Notes under the pieces: model-generated | The model's input: the letters and a program-made list of their open reading frames with translations, nothing else | The model's database searches: none | Told to the model about the DNA's origin: nothing | Assembly: GCF_900096755.1 (NCBI RefSeq) | Contig: NZ_LT615227.1 | Location: 832,457-896,456 of the forward strand | DNA: 64,000 bases | DNA from: Polynucleobacter necessarius | GTDB taxonomy: Bacteria > Pseudomonadota > Gammaproteobacteria > Burkholderiales > Burkholderiaceae | Reading direction: 5' to 3' | In this document: positions 52,102-62,802 of the stretch, piece after piece | Numbering within the stretch: position 1 is the first letter of the stretch | How the letters are laid out: each line of letters starts with the position of its first letter | Program-made: the position numbers and the translations under genes

Positions 52102-52602
52102 ATGAACGCTGAACCGTTATATAAAAAGCTATTAGAAAATTTACGCAAGAGGGCGCAGCACGGTCCTTTTGAGTTAGTCGGCTTAGCAATGGGTGGAGCA
52201 TGGATCGCAGAACGCCTGGCAAAAGATTTGGGTTTGCCACACTTTGGTGTTATTAATGTTGCTTTCCATCGCGATGATTATGCTGAAAAGGGTATGACTG
52301 CATTGCGTACAGCTAGCACTATGCCTACTCACTTACCATTCGATGTCAACGGCGCCAGCGTCATTTTGATTGATGATGTTTTATTAACCGGCAGAACGCT
52401 TCGGGCAGCACTCAATGAATTATTTGATTTTGGTCGCCCAGCCCAAGTTGAGCTCATGGTGTTAGCTGATCGCGGTAAGCGCGAGCTTCCTGTCAGTGCA
52501 GATTTTGTGGCTGAGCACGTTCAAGTCCCTGAGCAACAAATTTTAGTTTTGGAAAAAGATGCGGCTGGCAATTTCAGCTTTCAGTTAGAGGAGCGAGTTT
52601 AA
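52102..52602 (+). CDS. pyrR: PyrR-like phosphoribosyltransferase
   Basis: A 166-residue PyrR family protein: uracil phosphoribosyltransferase and possible regulator of pyr genes. The PRPP-binding motif is [27 protein letters not shown] (about 85-111). No attenuator was recognised upstream in the 47-base gap. Its stop overlaps the pyrB start by one base (TAATG), implying translational coupling. Confidence 0.93.
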   Translation: MNAEPLYKKLLENLRKRAQHGPFELVGLAMGGAWIAERLAKDLGLPHFGVINVAFHRDDYAEKGMTALRTASTMPTHLPFDVNGASVILIDDVLLTGRTLRAALNELFDFGRPAQVELMVLADRGKRELPVSADFVAEHVQVPEQQILVLEKDAAGNFSFQLEERV

Positions 52603-53549
52603 TGAACCAATTTAATGCTGCCGGTGAATTAACCCACCTTCTCACATTGGAAGGCCTGCCAAAAGAGCAGATCCTGCATATTTTAGATACTGCCCAGCAG
52701 TTTGTAAGTGTGACAGATCCTTCTCGTGAAGTAAAAAAAGTTCCTTTATTGCGTGGAAAGAGCGTTTTTAATTTGTTCTTTGAAAACTCCACTCGTACTC
52801 GTACGACTTTTGAGATCGCTGCAAAACGTTTATCTGCGGATGTTATTAATTTAAACATCTCCACCTCTTCCACTGCCAAGGGTGAGAGCTTGCTGGATAC
52901 GATTGATAATCTCGTGGCAATGCAGGCGGATATTTTTGTCGTGCGCCATAGCGTCTCTAAAGCGCCAATTGAAATTGCGAACCATGTACCTTCTCATGTG
53001 CACGTGGTGAACGCTGGAGACAGCAGTCATCAGCATCCAACCCAGGGTTTACTGGATATGTATACGATGCGCCACTTTAAGCAGAATTTCAAAGGCTTAA
53101 AGGTGGCGATTGTGGGTGACATTGTGCATAGCCGAGTTGCTAAATCCAATATCCATGCGCTAACTACTTTGGGTTGTGAAGATATCCGCGCAATCGGCCC
53201 AGAGAGTTTGTTGCCGAGCGATTTGAATATGCTCGGTGTGAAAGTTTTCCATTCGATGGAAGAAAGCTTAAAGGATGTTGATGTTGTAATGACTTTGCGT
53301 ATTCAAAAAGAACGTATGGAAGCGGGTCAGGTTCCAGAAGGCGATGCCTTCTTCAAACAGTATGGCTTAACGCCTACACGTTTAGCACTCGCTAAATCTG
53401 ATGCGATCGTGATGCACCCAGGCCCCATGAATCGTGGTGTTGAAATTGACTCTGCGGTAGCCGATGGACCGCAGTCCGTCATCCTCAATCAAGTGACCTT
53501 CGGTATCGCAGTGCGTATGGCTGTGATGTCGATCGTTGCCGGAAATTAA
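52602..53549 (+). CDS. pyrB: aspartate carbamoyltransferase catalytic subunit
   Basis: Joins carbamoyl phosphate and aspartate, the committed step of pyrimidine synthesis. The 315 residues contain the carbamoyl phosphate motif [19 protein letters not shown] (about 62-80), [19 protein letters not shown] (about 137-155), [12 protein letters not shown] and [13 protein letters not shown]. The usual downstream gene pyrC does not follow; a glycosyltransferase begins 20 bases later, so a different genome arrangement is present here. Confidence 0.97.
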   Translation: MNQFNAAGELTHLLTLEGLPKEQILHILDTAQQFVSVTDPSREVKKVPLLRGKSVFNLFFENSTRTRTTFEIAAKRLSADVINLNISTSSTAKGESLLDTIDNLVAMQADIFVVRHSVSKAPIEIANHVPSHVHVVNAGDSSHQHPTQGLLDMYTMRHFKQNFKGLKVAIVGDIVHSRVAKSNIHALTTLGCEDIRAIGPESLLPSDLNMLGVKVFHSMEESLKDVDVVMTLRIQKERMEAGQVPEGDAFFKQYGLTPTRLALAKSDAIVMHPGPMNRGVEIDSAVADGPQSVILNQVTFGIAVRMAVMSIVAGN

Positions 53550-53569
53550 TTGCTCAGCAGGAATACAGG

Positions 53570-54925
53570 GTGACTGTCGAACTTCCATTGGTGACTGATA
53601 AAAAGCGTTGGCTCATTTTGTCGCATGCTTTTAATATGGATGGTCGCGCTGCAAGCCTAACCATTACAGACAAAATCCCCTATTTTCTAGAGGCTGGTAT
53701 AGAGCCAATCGTCTTTAGCGCTATCACCGGAATTAAAGATCAACGTTTTCCGCATTATCAATTTATTGCCTGGGGGCCTTCAGGCTTTCGTTTTGATTTT
53801 CGCCATTGGGTCGCTAATAAATTCGGCCGTGGCTTAATTTATAAGCTGAGCACTGGAACCATATCCATTTTGTTGGCACCCTTGATTGCAATTGAAAAAC
53901 TATGCCTTGGTTATTCGAGTCAATGGTCTTGGTCACTTCCTGCCTTCTTGCATGCATATAGATTAATTCGTGCTGGTAAGGTAGATGTAGTGCTTTCAGT
54001 TGGTAGCGCATGGTCCGCTCACTTGGCTGGTGTCTGGCTGAAGAGGGCCACCGGTATTGAGTTGATCTCAGAGGTTCATGATCCCCTGGTAATTCGTAAA
54101 GACCCCAATGATCAAGGCTTTGAGAGGCCCAAGAACCGTGATGCAGGTTTTCGCCATTATTTAGAAAATCAACTAACGCGATTTTCTGACAAGGTATGGT
54201 GGTTTACAGATGGCGCCTTGCATTACGCTAAAGTGCGCAATCCCAATCTCAATACTCCACGCAATGCCCATGGCTTTGTGGTGACGCCAGGAGCTCAACC
54301 CCCTGGAAGCCTCGCTGCAAATCAAACCCATCAATACACCAATCAACTCAATCTATGCCACTTTGGTTCTTTGGCAAATGATCGATCTCTTTCAACCATC
54401 TTAAAAGCGTTGCTGCCTCTATTTGAAAAATACCCGCAAGCACGGGATTTGATTCGCGTACATGCCTATGGCGCCCTCTTAGACTCTTTGTCGATTGAAG
54501 CCATTCAAAAATATGGTTTTGAAGATGTTTTGCTGGCGCATGGTCGCCTTGAAGTTGATCCCGCAACTGGAAAGTCTGGGCGTCAGCGCGTAGCTGAAAA
54601 AATGCAAGAAGCTGATGTGCTAATTTTGTTGCACGGTAATGACGAGTGGTGTGCAGAGTACATTCCATCAAAATTTTATGACTACCTCTGGACTGGTCGA
54701 CCTATCTGGGGCATTACCCATCGCAACCCCCAGTTAGACCAGATGCTGTTGGATAGGGGTACCTACTTAAGCGCAGAGGGTGATTCAGCTGGAATTTCGA
54801 TGGCGCTTGAAAGAATTTGGTTAGACTGGCAGTCAAAGCAGTTAATTGAGCCGATTTGGAGGCCAATTGGCGTAGATCAAGCAGTAAAGACTATCTTGAC
54901 CCAAGTCCAAAGCCGCACAAAATAA
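53570..54925 (+). CDS. glycosyltransferase family 4-like protein
   Basis: A 451-residue GT-B type glycosyltransferase, first gene of the surface-glycan cluster. The N-terminal half begins WLILSHAFNMDGRAASLTITDKIPYFLEAGIEPIVFS; the C-terminal half has a nucleotide-sugar binding region, with LADVLILLHG-like EADVLILLHGNDEWCAEYIPSKFYDYLWTGRPIWGITHRNPQL. Sugar and acceptor cannot be assigned. It starts at a GTG (53570) after the pyrB stop. It likely acts at the cytoplasmic face of the inner membrane. Confidence 0.8.
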   Translation: MTVELPLVTDKKRWLILSHAFNMDGRAASLTITDKIPYFLEAGIEPIVFSAITGIKDQRFPHYQFIAWGPSGFRFDFRHWVANKFGRGLIYKLSTGTISILLAPLIAIEKLCLGYSSQWSWSLPAFLHAYRLIRAGKVDVVLSVGSAWSAHLAGVWLKRATGIELISEVHDPLVIRKDPNDQGFERPKNRDAGFRHYLENQLTRFSDKVWWFTDGALHYAKVRNPNLNTPRNAHGFVVTPGAQPPGSLAANQTHQYTNQLNLCHFGSLANDRSLSTILKALLPLFEKYPQARDLIRVHAYGALLDSLSIEAIQKYGFEDVLLAHGRLEVDPATGKSGRQRVAEKMQEADVLILLHGNDEWCAEYIPSKFYDYLWTGRPIWGITHRNPQLDQMLLDRGTYLSAEGDSAGISMALERIWLDWQSKQLIEPIWRPIGVDQAVKTILTQVQSRTK

Positions 54926-54940
54926 TTATAGGAAGCTCGT

Positions 54941-55843
54941 TTGAAAGACTTCGTTCTCTATTGCAAATCTTATTCAAGGGATTTTCTGCGCCTCAAGCGC
55001 CTCTTGGAATCGGTTCAGCAATTTAATGCCGATCGCCTCGACTTCTATATCTCAACACCGAAAGCCGAAAAAGCATTACTGGAACAAGTGCTTGGAACAA
55101 GCGGCTATATTTGGGTAGCAGATGAAGATATCGTTGCTTCAAATCCTGGCGCTAACTTTGCAAAATACCAGGCGATGCCCGGCGGTTTATCGCAGCAAAT
55201 TATTAAGTCTGAATTTTGGCGCCTTGGGTTTGCAGAAAATTATTTATGTTTAGATTCGGATTGCGTTTTTATTCGCAAGTTTTATAAGGCGGATTTCCTG
55301 GCGAATGATGGTGTGCCGTACACAGTGCTACATCAAAACAAAGAGCTTTTTCAGATTTCTACTAATCGTGGTCAAGAGAAGGTGGAGCGAGAGCTGCGAC
55401 TTGAGGCGGAGCGCGTCAAGGCAGCATTTGATCGGAAGGGCCCTAATTTTTATTGCGCACCAGCCCCATTTATTTGGTCTGCAAAGGTGTGGCAATCTCT
55501 TGACGAGCAATACTTGCAACCCAAGGGCATCAGCTTGTGGGACTTCATTAGCCCGGAGCTACCTGAGACTTTGATTTATGGTGAGGCACTGCTCAAATAC
55601 CGCGCTATTCCCATCATCGCGATTGAGCCACTATTTCGCGCTTATCACTATGACTGGCAATATTTCTTAATGAAGCGTTTAGGTGAGACTGAAGAAAAGC
55701 TTGCGCAAAATTACTTAGGCATCATCTACCAGTCCGCCTGGGAATCTGAGCTCAACTTAGGTCAATCACAGAAATCTGCGCCCTCTAGGTTGCTAAAGCG
55801 CTTAAAGCGTTTTGGCCGATACCTACAAAGTTATCATCTATAG
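54941..55843 (+). CDS. DUF6492-family putative glycosyltransferase
   Basis: 300 residues, GT-A fold by appearance: KDFVLYCKSYSRDFLRLKRLLESV at the N terminus, IIKSEFWRLGFAENYLCLDSDCVFIRKF with a DSD motif in place of DXD (about 89-116), and a C-terminal basic tail. Such proteins sit in lipopolysaccharide clusters and are presumed transferases. The start is a TTG at 54941 with GGAAG nine bases before it; no better candidate is visible. Nine bases separate it from the next gene. Confidence 0.72.
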   Translation: MKDFVLYCKSYSRDFLRLKRLLESVQQFNADRLDFYISTPKAEKALLEQVLGTSGYIWVADEDIVASNPGANFAKYQAMPGGLSQQIIKSEFWRLGFAENYLCLDSDCVFIRKFYKADFLANDGVPYTVLHQNKELFQISTNRGQEKVERELRLEAERVKAAFDRKGPNFYCAPAPFIWSAKVWQSLDEQYLQPKGISLWDFISPELPETLIYGEALLKYRAIPIIAIEPLFRAYHYDWQYFLMKRLGETEEKLAQNYLGIIYQSAWESELNLGQSQKSAPSRLLKRLKRFGRYLQSYHL

Positions 55844-55851
55844 GTAATCTG

Positions 55852-56793
55852 ATGAGTCAGCAAAGCCCTTTGGTCAGTGTTTTAATGCCTGCCTACAATT
55901 CAGATAAATATATTGCGCAGGCAATACAAAGCATTCTGAATCAGACGCATTCAAACTTTGAGTTGTGCATTATTAATGACGGCTCAACAGACAATACTGC
56001 GGCAGTGATTGATCAATTTGATGATCCCAGGATTGTTAAGGTCAATCATTCTGAGAATCGCGGGTTAGTATCCACTAGAAACGCGTTAATCGAAATGGCG
56101 CGCGGTCAATATATAGCCTACTTAGATGATGATGACATCGCTTTTCCGGATAGATTAGAAAAGCAGCTTGCTTTTCTAGAGGCCGGTAAGGCCGATCTTT
56201 GTAGTGGCGCATACGAAACCTACAACGAAGAAACTGGCAAGCGCCGCAAGTCTAAAGAACGCTATACAGACGCTGATATCAAGGCATTAATCAGCGTGTA
56301 TTGCCCCTTATGCAATCCTGCTGTGATGGGTCGGGCTGAAGTGTTTAAAAAGTTCCGCTACAAACCGGGCAATGATCATGCTGAAGATTATTCTATGTGG
56401 CAAGAGGTTGCCTTGGCGGGTTATCGATTGGCTAACTTAAAAGACAAGTTAATTACGTATAGATTGCACCCTAAGCAAATCAGTCGTGTAGCCAATGCTA
56501 GCGCTGCTATCATCTTTGATCGCTGTAGGGCTGACTACATTCGTGGCTTGGGAATTGATCCGGAACTCTGCCCTCAAAAAATGCCTGCAGCAGAGAGAAT
56601 CATCAAGGCGCCTCAATTCTTGTTTGCTATGAATCGCCGCATTAAAGGCATTTCTTTTTCGGCAAACTATCAGATCTATGCTCGCTTTCAATATCGCGGC
56701 AATGGTGTCTGGACTCCATTTACTCGCTTAGAGCGATTGGTTGTGACGCTGCTCGCTACTCTTCTAGGAAAGCTCGGCGAGTCCCAGCGTTAG
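55852..56793 (+). CDS. family 2 glycosyltransferase
   Basis: A 313-residue GT2 transferase with VSVLMPAYNSDKYIAQAIQSILNQTHSNFELCIINDGSTDNT (residues 8-49), a DDD motif in YIAYLDDDDIAFPDRLEKQL (about 84-103), and PLCNPAVMGRAEVF. The end overlaps the stop of the convergent GT11 gene by four bases. The transferred sugar is unknown. It is part of the plus-strand block 53570-56793. Confidence 0.87.
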   Translation: MSQQSPLVSVLMPAYNSDKYIAQAIQSILNQTHSNFELCIINDGSTDNTAAVIDQFDDPRIVKVNHSENRGLVSTRNALIEMARGQYIAYLDDDDIAFPDRLEKQLAFLEAGKADLCSGAYETYNEETGKRRKSKERYTDADIKALISVYCPLCNPAVMGRAEVFKKFRYKPGNDHAEDYSMWQEVALAGYRLANLKDKLITYRLHPKQISRVANASAAIIFDRCRADYIRGLGIDPELCPQKMPAAERIIKAPQFLFAMNRRIKGISFSANYQIYARFQYRGNGVWTPFTRLERLVVTLLATLLGKLGESQR

Positions 56794-57671
56794 ATCCTTT
56801 GCCACTGCCTAGGCAATAAATCATCCCAGCTTTTGTTCTGATCATTGGTCCATTTTTTGGGTGCAATCACATAAGCATTTTTGTTACTGCAGAGCCATGC
56901 ACCCCACCAGCTGAGTGAGCTGTTGGCAATCAAATGCATTTTGCATTGAGACATCAGGTAGAGCTCTTCAACTGGGGCAGCTTTATCTTCTGAGCTTTCG
57001 ATAAAGGTAATTTTTTCTTGATGAGGTAGATTATTTCTTGCCCACTCTTGGTCGTCAGAGAAAACAAAGAAATGTATATCTGGATTTTTTGCCAGAAGTA
57101 GTTTTATTCCCTCGAGGTAATAATCTAACCCCAGAAATCCATGTACCTTTGCAGCAACTGGGAGATGAACATAATCACCACGACGAATATGCACCATCGC
57201 CGAAGGGCTTGCCTGAATTTTTTCTAAATAGGCTTGATAGTGAGCTGACAAACCATCGCGAGGTTGGATTTCATCTAATAGTTCAGCGCGAGTAGAATCA
57301 AAATAATGAAATGACTGCCAGTATCCTGTGAGATAAATGTCTTGATTGGAGTAGGGCTTAAATCGATTGATCAGTGAATTAAATCGATAGGGTCTATCTT
57401 TGAGAATGTAGGGGCTAATCGGTAGAAGCGACTGCAAAATTCGGCGCCATTTTTTTGGAGGCGTATTCGGTGGCTGAATTTGAATGAATTGGGCTTGAAC
57501 TCGAAGATCTGGCAATAAAAAGTGCCTTGGCGTGACATCTTCCCAGCCGTGGTTAAACCACTCAATATCCAGGCGCAATTGACCCTGCAATCGCTTGCTG
57601 AGAGCCTTTGCAGTGGCATATTGGAAAAGTTGGTTCCCAAGGCCACCTTGGATTTGGGTAGTAATGTTCAT
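56790..57671 (-). CDS. alpha-1,2-fucosyltransferase (GT11 family)
   Basis: 293 residues. GGLGNQLFQYATAKALSKRL (residues 9-28) and HIRRGDYV (161-168) are signatures of family GT11 enzymes, which use GDP-L-fucose, and NSSLSWWGAWL near residue 252 is a further family motif. It would add alpha-1,2-linked fucose to a surface glycan. It is the only minus-strand gene in the cluster. GDP-fucose synthesis genes (gmd, fcl) are not in this window. Confidence 0.85.
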   Translation of the reverse strand: MNITTQIQGGLGNQLFQYATAKALSKRLQGQLRLDIEWFNHGWEDVTPRHFLLPDLRVQAQFIQIQPPNTPPKKWRRILQSLLPISPYILKDRPYRFNSLINRFKPYSNQDIYLTGYWQSFHYFDSTRAELLDEIQPRDGLSAHYQAYLEKIQASPSAMVHIRRGDYVHLPVAAKVHGFLGLDYYLEGIKLLLAKNPDIHFFVFSDDQEWARNNLPHQEKITFIESSEDKAAPVEELYLMSQCKMHLIANSSLSWWGAWLCSNKNAYVIAPKKWTNDQNKSWDDLLPRQWQRI

Positions 57672-57746
57672 ATCCCTATAATTAAAGCATTAGATTGGTT
57701 GTAGATGCCCTAATTGCATTACGGCCTTCAAATTTATAGGTAATTT

Positions 57747-58817
57747 ATGCTCACAGGCAGTATTTATGGATGGGAGAATGGCGAGGACGATATTTTTAAT
57801 CCTCACAGCCCACGTAATCGCGATAACTGCTTGGAGCCCATGCGTGTCCTGGATGCATTCGCCAAGCAAAGCGGCATTAGCCTGCACACCGCAGATCTCA
57901 ATGAGCGCAATGGCATCAAACCCGATTTCTCAATATATGTCGAATCGATTGATTTTGTTCCAGGCTCAGCCAGTAAGAACTACCTCATCCTTTTTGAAAC
58001 ACCATTAACAGTTCCTAGAAACGCCAACTGCAATTATTTAAATCAGTTTGATGCCATTTTCACCTGGGACCATCTCTTGCTGAAAAATGGTTTGCGAGAT
58101 CAAGCTGGTAACTTCACCTCCCATGCTCGTTTTATTCAAATTCAGACTCCCAATCCGATTCCAAAAGAATGTGGAGCGGATTTTCAGAGCGCTTCGTTTG
58201 AGCAGCGCCAAAATTTTGTATGCTTGATTGGTAGTAATCGTCACGCCAATTGTGTTGATGAGCGTGAGCTCTATTCACAGAGAGTTAAGGCGGTTCGTTG
58301 GTTTGAGAAGTTTGCCCCCGGCAGGCTCAAGCTCTATGGCAATGGCTGGAAGGTTCCACCAAGGCGATTTGGTAGGCTGGGCAAGGTGCGCTATCGATTG
58401 GAAAAAATTATTCCTTGGCTTTCTGGCAAGCCAGTATTTCCAAGCTACCAAGGACCTGCAAAAACAAAATATGCTGTTTTAAGTAACACCAAGTTTTGCA
58501 TTTGCTTTGAAAACGCAAGAGATATTTCTGGATATATCACTGAAAAAATATTTGACTGCCTCTTTGCTGGCTGCGTTCCAATTTACTGGGGTGATGCCAA
58601 TATTTCGCAATTTATCCCGGCAGAATGCTTTATCGATTTCCGTCAGTTTTCGTCTTATGAGGCCTTGTATAAATTTATGGAGTCGATGACTCCTGAGCAA
58701 TTTTTGAGTTATCAACAAGCGGCAAGACAATTTTTGACCAGTTCACCATTCATGCCATTTAGCTCTCAACACTTTGCTAAGACGATTATTGGCAAAATTG
58801 CTCAAGATTTTGCATAG
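57747..58817 (+). CDS. alpha-1,3-fucosyltransferase-like protein (GT10 family)
   Basis: 356 residues, divergent from the GT11 gene with 75 bases between starts. The C-terminal region KFCICFENARDISGYITEKIFDCLFAGCVPIYWGDANISQFIPAECFIDFRQF (about 250-302) is the GT10 signature for the donor site of alpha-1,3/4 fucosyltransferases. The N-terminal part is less conserved. Together with GT11 this suggests a doubly fucosylated glycan resembling Lewis-type structures; that is inference. Confidence 0.85.
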   Translation: MLTGSIYGWENGEDDIFNPHSPRNRDNCLEPMRVLDAFAKQSGISLHTADLNERNGIKPDFSIYVESIDFVPGSASKNYLILFETPLTVPRNANCNYLNQFDAIFTWDHLLLKNGLRDQAGNFTSHARFIQIQTPNPIPKECGADFQSASFEQRQNFVCLIGSNRHANCVDERELYSQRVKAVRWFEKFAPGRLKLYGNGWKVPPRRFGRLGKVRYRLEKIIPWLSGKPVFPSYQGPAKTKYAVLSNTKFCICFENARDISGYITEKIFDCLFAGCVPIYWGDANISQFIPAECFIDFRQFSSYEALYKFMESMTPEQFLSYQQAARQFLTSSPFMPFSSQHFAKTIIGKIAQDFA

Positions 58818-58921
58818 TTTTGCCGAAATATAACCATAAGCCCCATGTAAAATAAGCCTATGTCTCTAATATAATAAATATAATAAAAAATCCTAGAAAG
58901 CCAATTGCTCAATCAACAATT

Positions 58922-59803
58922 TTGTTGGCTGGGCCTGTTCGCAATGTTTCCGCTCAGATTGAGAATGAAGTGGAAAAGTTAATGGCCAGCCTTGATCAAT
59001 TCAAGAATGTCATGTGTCTGGCTGTAGAGAGTGATTCAAGTGACGATACTCTTGTGAAGCTAGAAATGCTTTCCAAGAAGGTACCCAATTTTTCATTTAT
59101 TACTGTTGGAGAGTTAAGTAAAAAACTCCACAAAAGAACAGACCGAATTGCCTATTGCCGCAATGTCATTGTTGATGCAGTGGCAAATGACCCCAAATAT
59201 CAAGAGGTGGATTTCATTGCCATGGCTGATATGGATGGTATGAATGGCCTTATTACACGTGAAAAGATTGCGCAGTGCTGGGAAGTGGATGAGCCATGGG
59301 ATGTAGTTACCGCCAATCAATTGGGCGAATACTATGACACTTGGGCTTTAAGCCATCCCTACTGGAACCCAATGGATTGTTGGGAGCAAAAGCATCGACT
59401 TGAGGATATTTTGGGGCATCAAAGTGCGCTCGATATCGCAATTGGTTGCAAGCAATCCCCGATCGATCCGCGCGCTGATTTAATTGAAGTAGATTCTGCT
59501 TTTGGTGGTCTTGGCATCTATAGTCGAAAAGCGTTTATATCTGGCAGATATGCCGGCACCGATGATCAGGCTGGCGGCATTGATGTAGCGGACCATATTC
59601 CATTCCACAGAGATTTGCGTAACAAAGGCTTCCGTATTTTTATTAACCCCGCTTTAGTCAATTGCGACAAGACACCAGGGGGTGCTGTTGAAGAGGTTCA
59701 ATTACCTAAACCGAGGGGCGCCCTAAAGCTGGTTAAGAAACTGGGCATTTTGACATTTGGTAAGAAACGCTTTAATAGACATTTGAAGATGATGCAGTCT
59801 TAA
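58922..59803 (+). CDS. putative glycosyltransferase (CAP59-like), start uncertain
   Basis: 293 residues from a TTG at 58922. The sequence contains LDQFKNVMCLAVESDSSDDTLVKLE, a DMDG stretch in IAMADMDGMNGLITREKI, and SAFGGLGIYSRKAF, resembling CAP59-type mannosyltransferases, but I am unsure. No ribosome-binding site precedes the TTG. The same frame is open upstream to about 58856 (encoding NIINIIKNPRKPIAQSTI) without an ATG or GTG start, so the start codon may have been lost or the gene may be truncated. The preceding bases are very AT-rich. Confidence 0.6.
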   Translation: MLAGPVRNVSAQIENEVEKLMASLDQFKNVMCLAVESDSSDDTLVKLEMLSKKVPNFSFITVGELSKKLHKRTDRIAYCRNVIVDAVANDPKYQEVDFIAMADMDGMNGLITREKIAQCWEVDEPWDVVTANQLGEYYDTWALSHPYWNPMDCWEQKHRLEDILGHQSALDIAIGCKQSPIDPRADLIEVDSAFGGLGIYSRKAFISGRYAGTDDQAGGIDVADHIPFHRDLRNKGFRIFINPALVNCDKTPGGAVEEVQLPKPRGALKLVKKLGILTFGKKRFNRHLKMMQS

Positions 59804-59832
59804 TGTCATTTCAAGATTGAAAGATTAATTAC

Positions 59833-60894
59833 ATGATTTTAGTAACTGGTGGTGCTGGATTTATTGGGGCAAATTTTGTTTTAGATTGGCTTGCATCACC
59901 CAATGCTGAAGGCGTCGTGAATTTAGATAAGTTGACCTACGCAGGTAATCTCGCAAATCTGCAATCACTCCAAAAAGATTCTAGGCATGTCTTTATTCAT
60001 GGGGATATTGGCGATAAAGCCCTTGTATCAAAACTACTTGCAGAACATCGTCCACGCGCTATTGTGAATTTTGCTGCCGAGAGCCATGTAGATCGCTCGA
60101 TTCACGGGCCTGCTGAATTTATTCAAACTAATATTGTCGGCACTTTTAATTTATTAGAGTGCGCCCGCGAATATTGGGGGAGATTGGAAGGGGAAGAAAA
60201 AGCGCAATTTCGCTTTCATCATGTCTCAACCGATGAAGTATATGGATCACTCTCTGCGACTGACCCAGCCTTTAGCGAAACCAATCCATACGAACCAAAT
60301 AGCCCGTATTCAGCATCAAAGGCAGCCTCAGATCACCTGGTGCGCGCCTGGTTCCATACCTACGGCTTTCCAGTTGTGACCACCAATTGTTCAAATAACT
60401 ACGGTCCATATCATTTCCCTGAGAAGTTAATTCCATTGGTAATTCTCAATGCCTTAAATGGCAAGCTATTGCCAGTTTATGGCGATGGTCAGCAGATTCG
60501 CGACTGGCTCTATGTCGGCGATCACTGTTCTGCAATCCGCGAAGTATTGGCTAAAGGCACATTAGGTGAGACTTACAACATTGGCGGCTGGAATGAAAAA
60601 GCCAACTTAGAAGTTGTTAACACCATCTGCAAAATCTTAGATGAATTAAGGCCGCGTGCTGATGGCAAATCTTATGCAGAGCAAATTACCTTTGTTAAAG
60701 ACCGTCCTGGTCATGATCGTCGCTATGCGATTGATGCCAGCAAGGTTGAGAAGGAGCTTGGCTGGCGTCCAGCCGAAACTTTTGATACAGGTATTCGTAA
60801 GACGGTGCAGTGGTATTTAGATAATCCTGTATGGGTTGATGGTGTGGTCACTGGCTCATATCGAGAGTGGCTCGATAAGCAGTATCAGAGCTAA
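59833..60894 (+). CDS. rfbB: dTDP-glucose 4,6-dehydratase
   Basis: Second step of dTDP-L-rhamnose synthesis, converting dTDP-glucose to the 4-keto-6-deoxy sugar. The 353 residues have the NAD motif [15 protein letters not shown] (residues 5-19), [25 protein letters not shown] (about 135-143), the YxxxK pair in [11 protein letters not shown] (about 159-169) and [15 protein letters not shown]. It begins the group rfbB-rfbD-rfbA-rfbC, followed 13 bases later by rfbD. Confidence 0.98.
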   Translation: MILVTGGAGFIGANFVLDWLASPNAEGVVNLDKLTYAGNLANLQSLQKDSRHVFIHGDIGDKALVSKLLAEHRPRAIVNFAAESHVDRSIHGPAEFIQTNIVGTFNLLECAREYWGRLEGEEKAQFRFHHVSTDEVYGSLSATDPAFSETNPYEPNSPYSASKAASDHLVRAWFHTYGFPVVTTNCSNNYGPYHFPEKLIPLVILNALNGKLLPVYGDGQQIRDWLYVGDHCSAIREVLAKGTLGETYNIGGWNEKANLEVVNTICKILDELRPRADGKSYAEQITFVKDRPGHDRRYAIDASKVEKELGWRPAETFDTGIRKTVQWYLDNPVWVDGVVTGSYREWLDKQYQS

Positions 60895-60907
60895 TAAATA
60901 ACTCACA

Positions 60908-61840
60908 ATGAATATTCTGGTTTTTGGAAAAGATGGTCAGCTAGGTAAAGCCTTTGCTGAGCAGCTCAAGGCCGGGCAATTTAATCAGGACACAATCCGC
61001 TTTGTGGGGCGCGCCGATTGTGATCTAGCTAATACCCAGCATGTCAGCGATTTATTGCAGTCTTTTCAGCCTCAAGTCATTATCAATGCCGCCGCTTATA
61101 CGGCAGTAGATAAAGCGGAGTCAGAATCTGAGTTGGCATTTGCGATTAACGCAAAAGCGCCAGAGACAATGGCAAGCTATGCAGCTAGTCAAGATGTAAC
61201 ACTGCTGCATTTCTCAACGGACTATGTATTTGATGGCACAAAGCAGGGCTCCTACACAGAGTTGGATCAAGCCAATCCATTGGGCGTCTACGGCAAATCC
61301 AAAGAAGCAGGCGAGCGCGCTATTGTGCAGGCCTTTGTTAAGGGCGCTGGCCAATATGCCATTTTGCGAACCAGCTGGGTTTATGGAAATGGCGCAAACT
61401 TTATTCGCACTATCTTGCGTTTAGCAAAAGAGCGTGCTGAGCTGCGAGTGATTGATGATCAATTTGGTATTCCAACTAGCGCGCAGTGGTTGGCAGAGCT
61501 TGGCTCGCAATTAGCATCGAGTCTTGCTAATAAACAATTTGCTTCGGGTATTTATCACGCTGTACCAGTTGGGGAAATCAATTGGTATGGATTGGCTCAA
61601 TTGGCTGTGCAATCAGCGATTGAGGCTGGTGCAACCTTGAAGGCATCGTCTGGTGCCATTAGCCCCATTCCAGCCTCCCAATACCCTTTGCCGGCCCCAA
61701 GGCCAATGAATTCTCGTTTGGCCACGAACAAGCTGCAGAGTGAGTTGGAGCGCTTAGATCTTGTGTCAAAATTGCCTCATTGGAATACGCCGTGGGATAA
61801 GCAAGTGACTGCTTATGTACGGCAGCTATTAGCAGATTAA
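60908..61840 (+). CDS. rfbD: dTDP-4-dehydrorhamnose reductase
   Basis: Last step of dTDP-L-rhamnose synthesis, using NADPH. The 310 residues include [31 protein letters not shown] (about 59-73), [17 protein letters not shown] (about 102-118), the YGKSKEAGE motif (about 126-134) and RTSWVYG. It lies between rfbB and rfbA, reading in the same direction. Confidence 0.97.
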   Translation: MNILVFGKDGQLGKAFAEQLKAGQFNQDTIRFVGRADCDLANTQHVSDLLQSFQPQVIINAAAYTAVDKAESESELAFAINAKAPETMASYAASQDVTLLHFSTDYVFDGTKQGSYTELDQANPLGVYGKSKEAGERAIVQAFVKGAGQYAILRTSWVYGNGANFIRTILRLAKERAELRVIDDQFGIPTSAQWLAELGSQLASSLANKQFASGIYHAVPVGEINWYGLAQLAVQSAIEAGATLKASSGAISPIPASQYPLPAPRPMNSRLATNKLQSELERLDLVSKLPHWNTPWDKQVTAYVRQLLAD

Positions 61841-61875
61841 AAACAAAGAATTCAAATGAAGGTTTTAGGGTGCAA

Positions 61876-62802
61876 ATGGTAAAAAATCGCAAAGGCATTA
61901 TCTTGGCTGGTGGGTCTGGTACTCGCTTGTACCCAGTTACCCAGGCGGCATCAAAGCAGTTGATGCCGGCCTACGACAAGCCGATGGTGTACTACCCGCT
62001 AACCACTTTAATGTTGGCAGGGATTCGTGATATTTTGTTGATTTCAACGCCTCATGACACACCGCGCTTTACAGAGCTGCTTGGTGATGGTTCTCAGTGG
62101 GGTCTAAATATTCAGTATTGTGTGCAGCCATCACCAGATGGTTTGGCCCAAGCATTCACGCTGGGAAAAAACTTTATCAATAATCATCCCAGTGCATTGG
62201 TGTTAGGCGATAATATTTTTTATGGCCATGAATTGGTATCAAACCTAGAAAGTGCTGACGAGCGTGAACAAGGCGCAACAGTTTTTGCATATCACGTTAC
62301 TGATCCAGAGCGTTATGGCGTGGTTGAGTTTGATAAACAGCATAAAGCAGTTTCAATTGAAGAGAAGCCTCTAAAGCCAAAAAGTAGTTATGCAGTAACA
62401 GGGCTCTATTTTTACGATAATCAGGTATGCGATATTGCGAGCTCCATTAAGCCTAGCGCGCGTGGCGAGCTAGAGATCACTGACGTAAATCGAGTCTACC
62501 TAGAAAAAGATCAATTAAGTGTTGAAATTATGGGCCGTGGTTTTGCTTGGCTAGATATCGGTACGCACGATTCTTTATTGGATGCAGCAGGCTTTATTGC
62601 AACACTGCAAAAACGCCAAGGTCTCATGGTGACTTGCCCAGAGGAGATTGCCTATCGCCAAGGTTGGATTGGTGCAGAAATGATTGAAAAAGTGACTGCG
62701 CAACTCAGTAAAAATAGTTACGGCCAATATTTAACTAAAGTGCTCAATGAGATTAATAGTGGTACCCAGTTAATTTCTTTGGCACATAAAAAAATTAAAT
62801 GA
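61876..62802 (+). CDS. rfbA: glucose-1-phosphate thymidylyltransferase
   Basis: First step: makes dTDP-glucose from glucose-1-phosphate. ATG 61876 is chosen over an in-frame GTG at 61870 because AGGG lies five bases before the ATG; this gives 308 residues. Visible are [34 protein letters not shown] (about 8-41), [10 protein letters not shown] (about 109-118), [32 protein letters not shown] and [15 protein letters not shown]. The rfbC start overlaps its stop (ATGATGA). Confidence 0.97.
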   Translation: MVKNRKGIILAGGSGTRLYPVTQAASKQLMPAYDKPMVYYPLTTLMLAGIRDILLISTPHDTPRFTELLGDGSQWGLNIQYCVQPSPDGLAQAFTLGKNFINNHPSALVLGDNIFYGHELVSNLESADEREQGATVFAYHVTDPERYGVVEFDKQHKAVSIEEKPLKPKSSYAVTGLYFYDNQVCDIASSIKPSARGELEITDVNRVYLEKDQLSVEIMGRGFAWLDIGTHDSLLDAAGFIATLQKRQGLMVTCPEEIAYRQGWIGAEMIEKVTAQLSKNSYGQYLTKVLNEINSGTQLISLAHKKIK

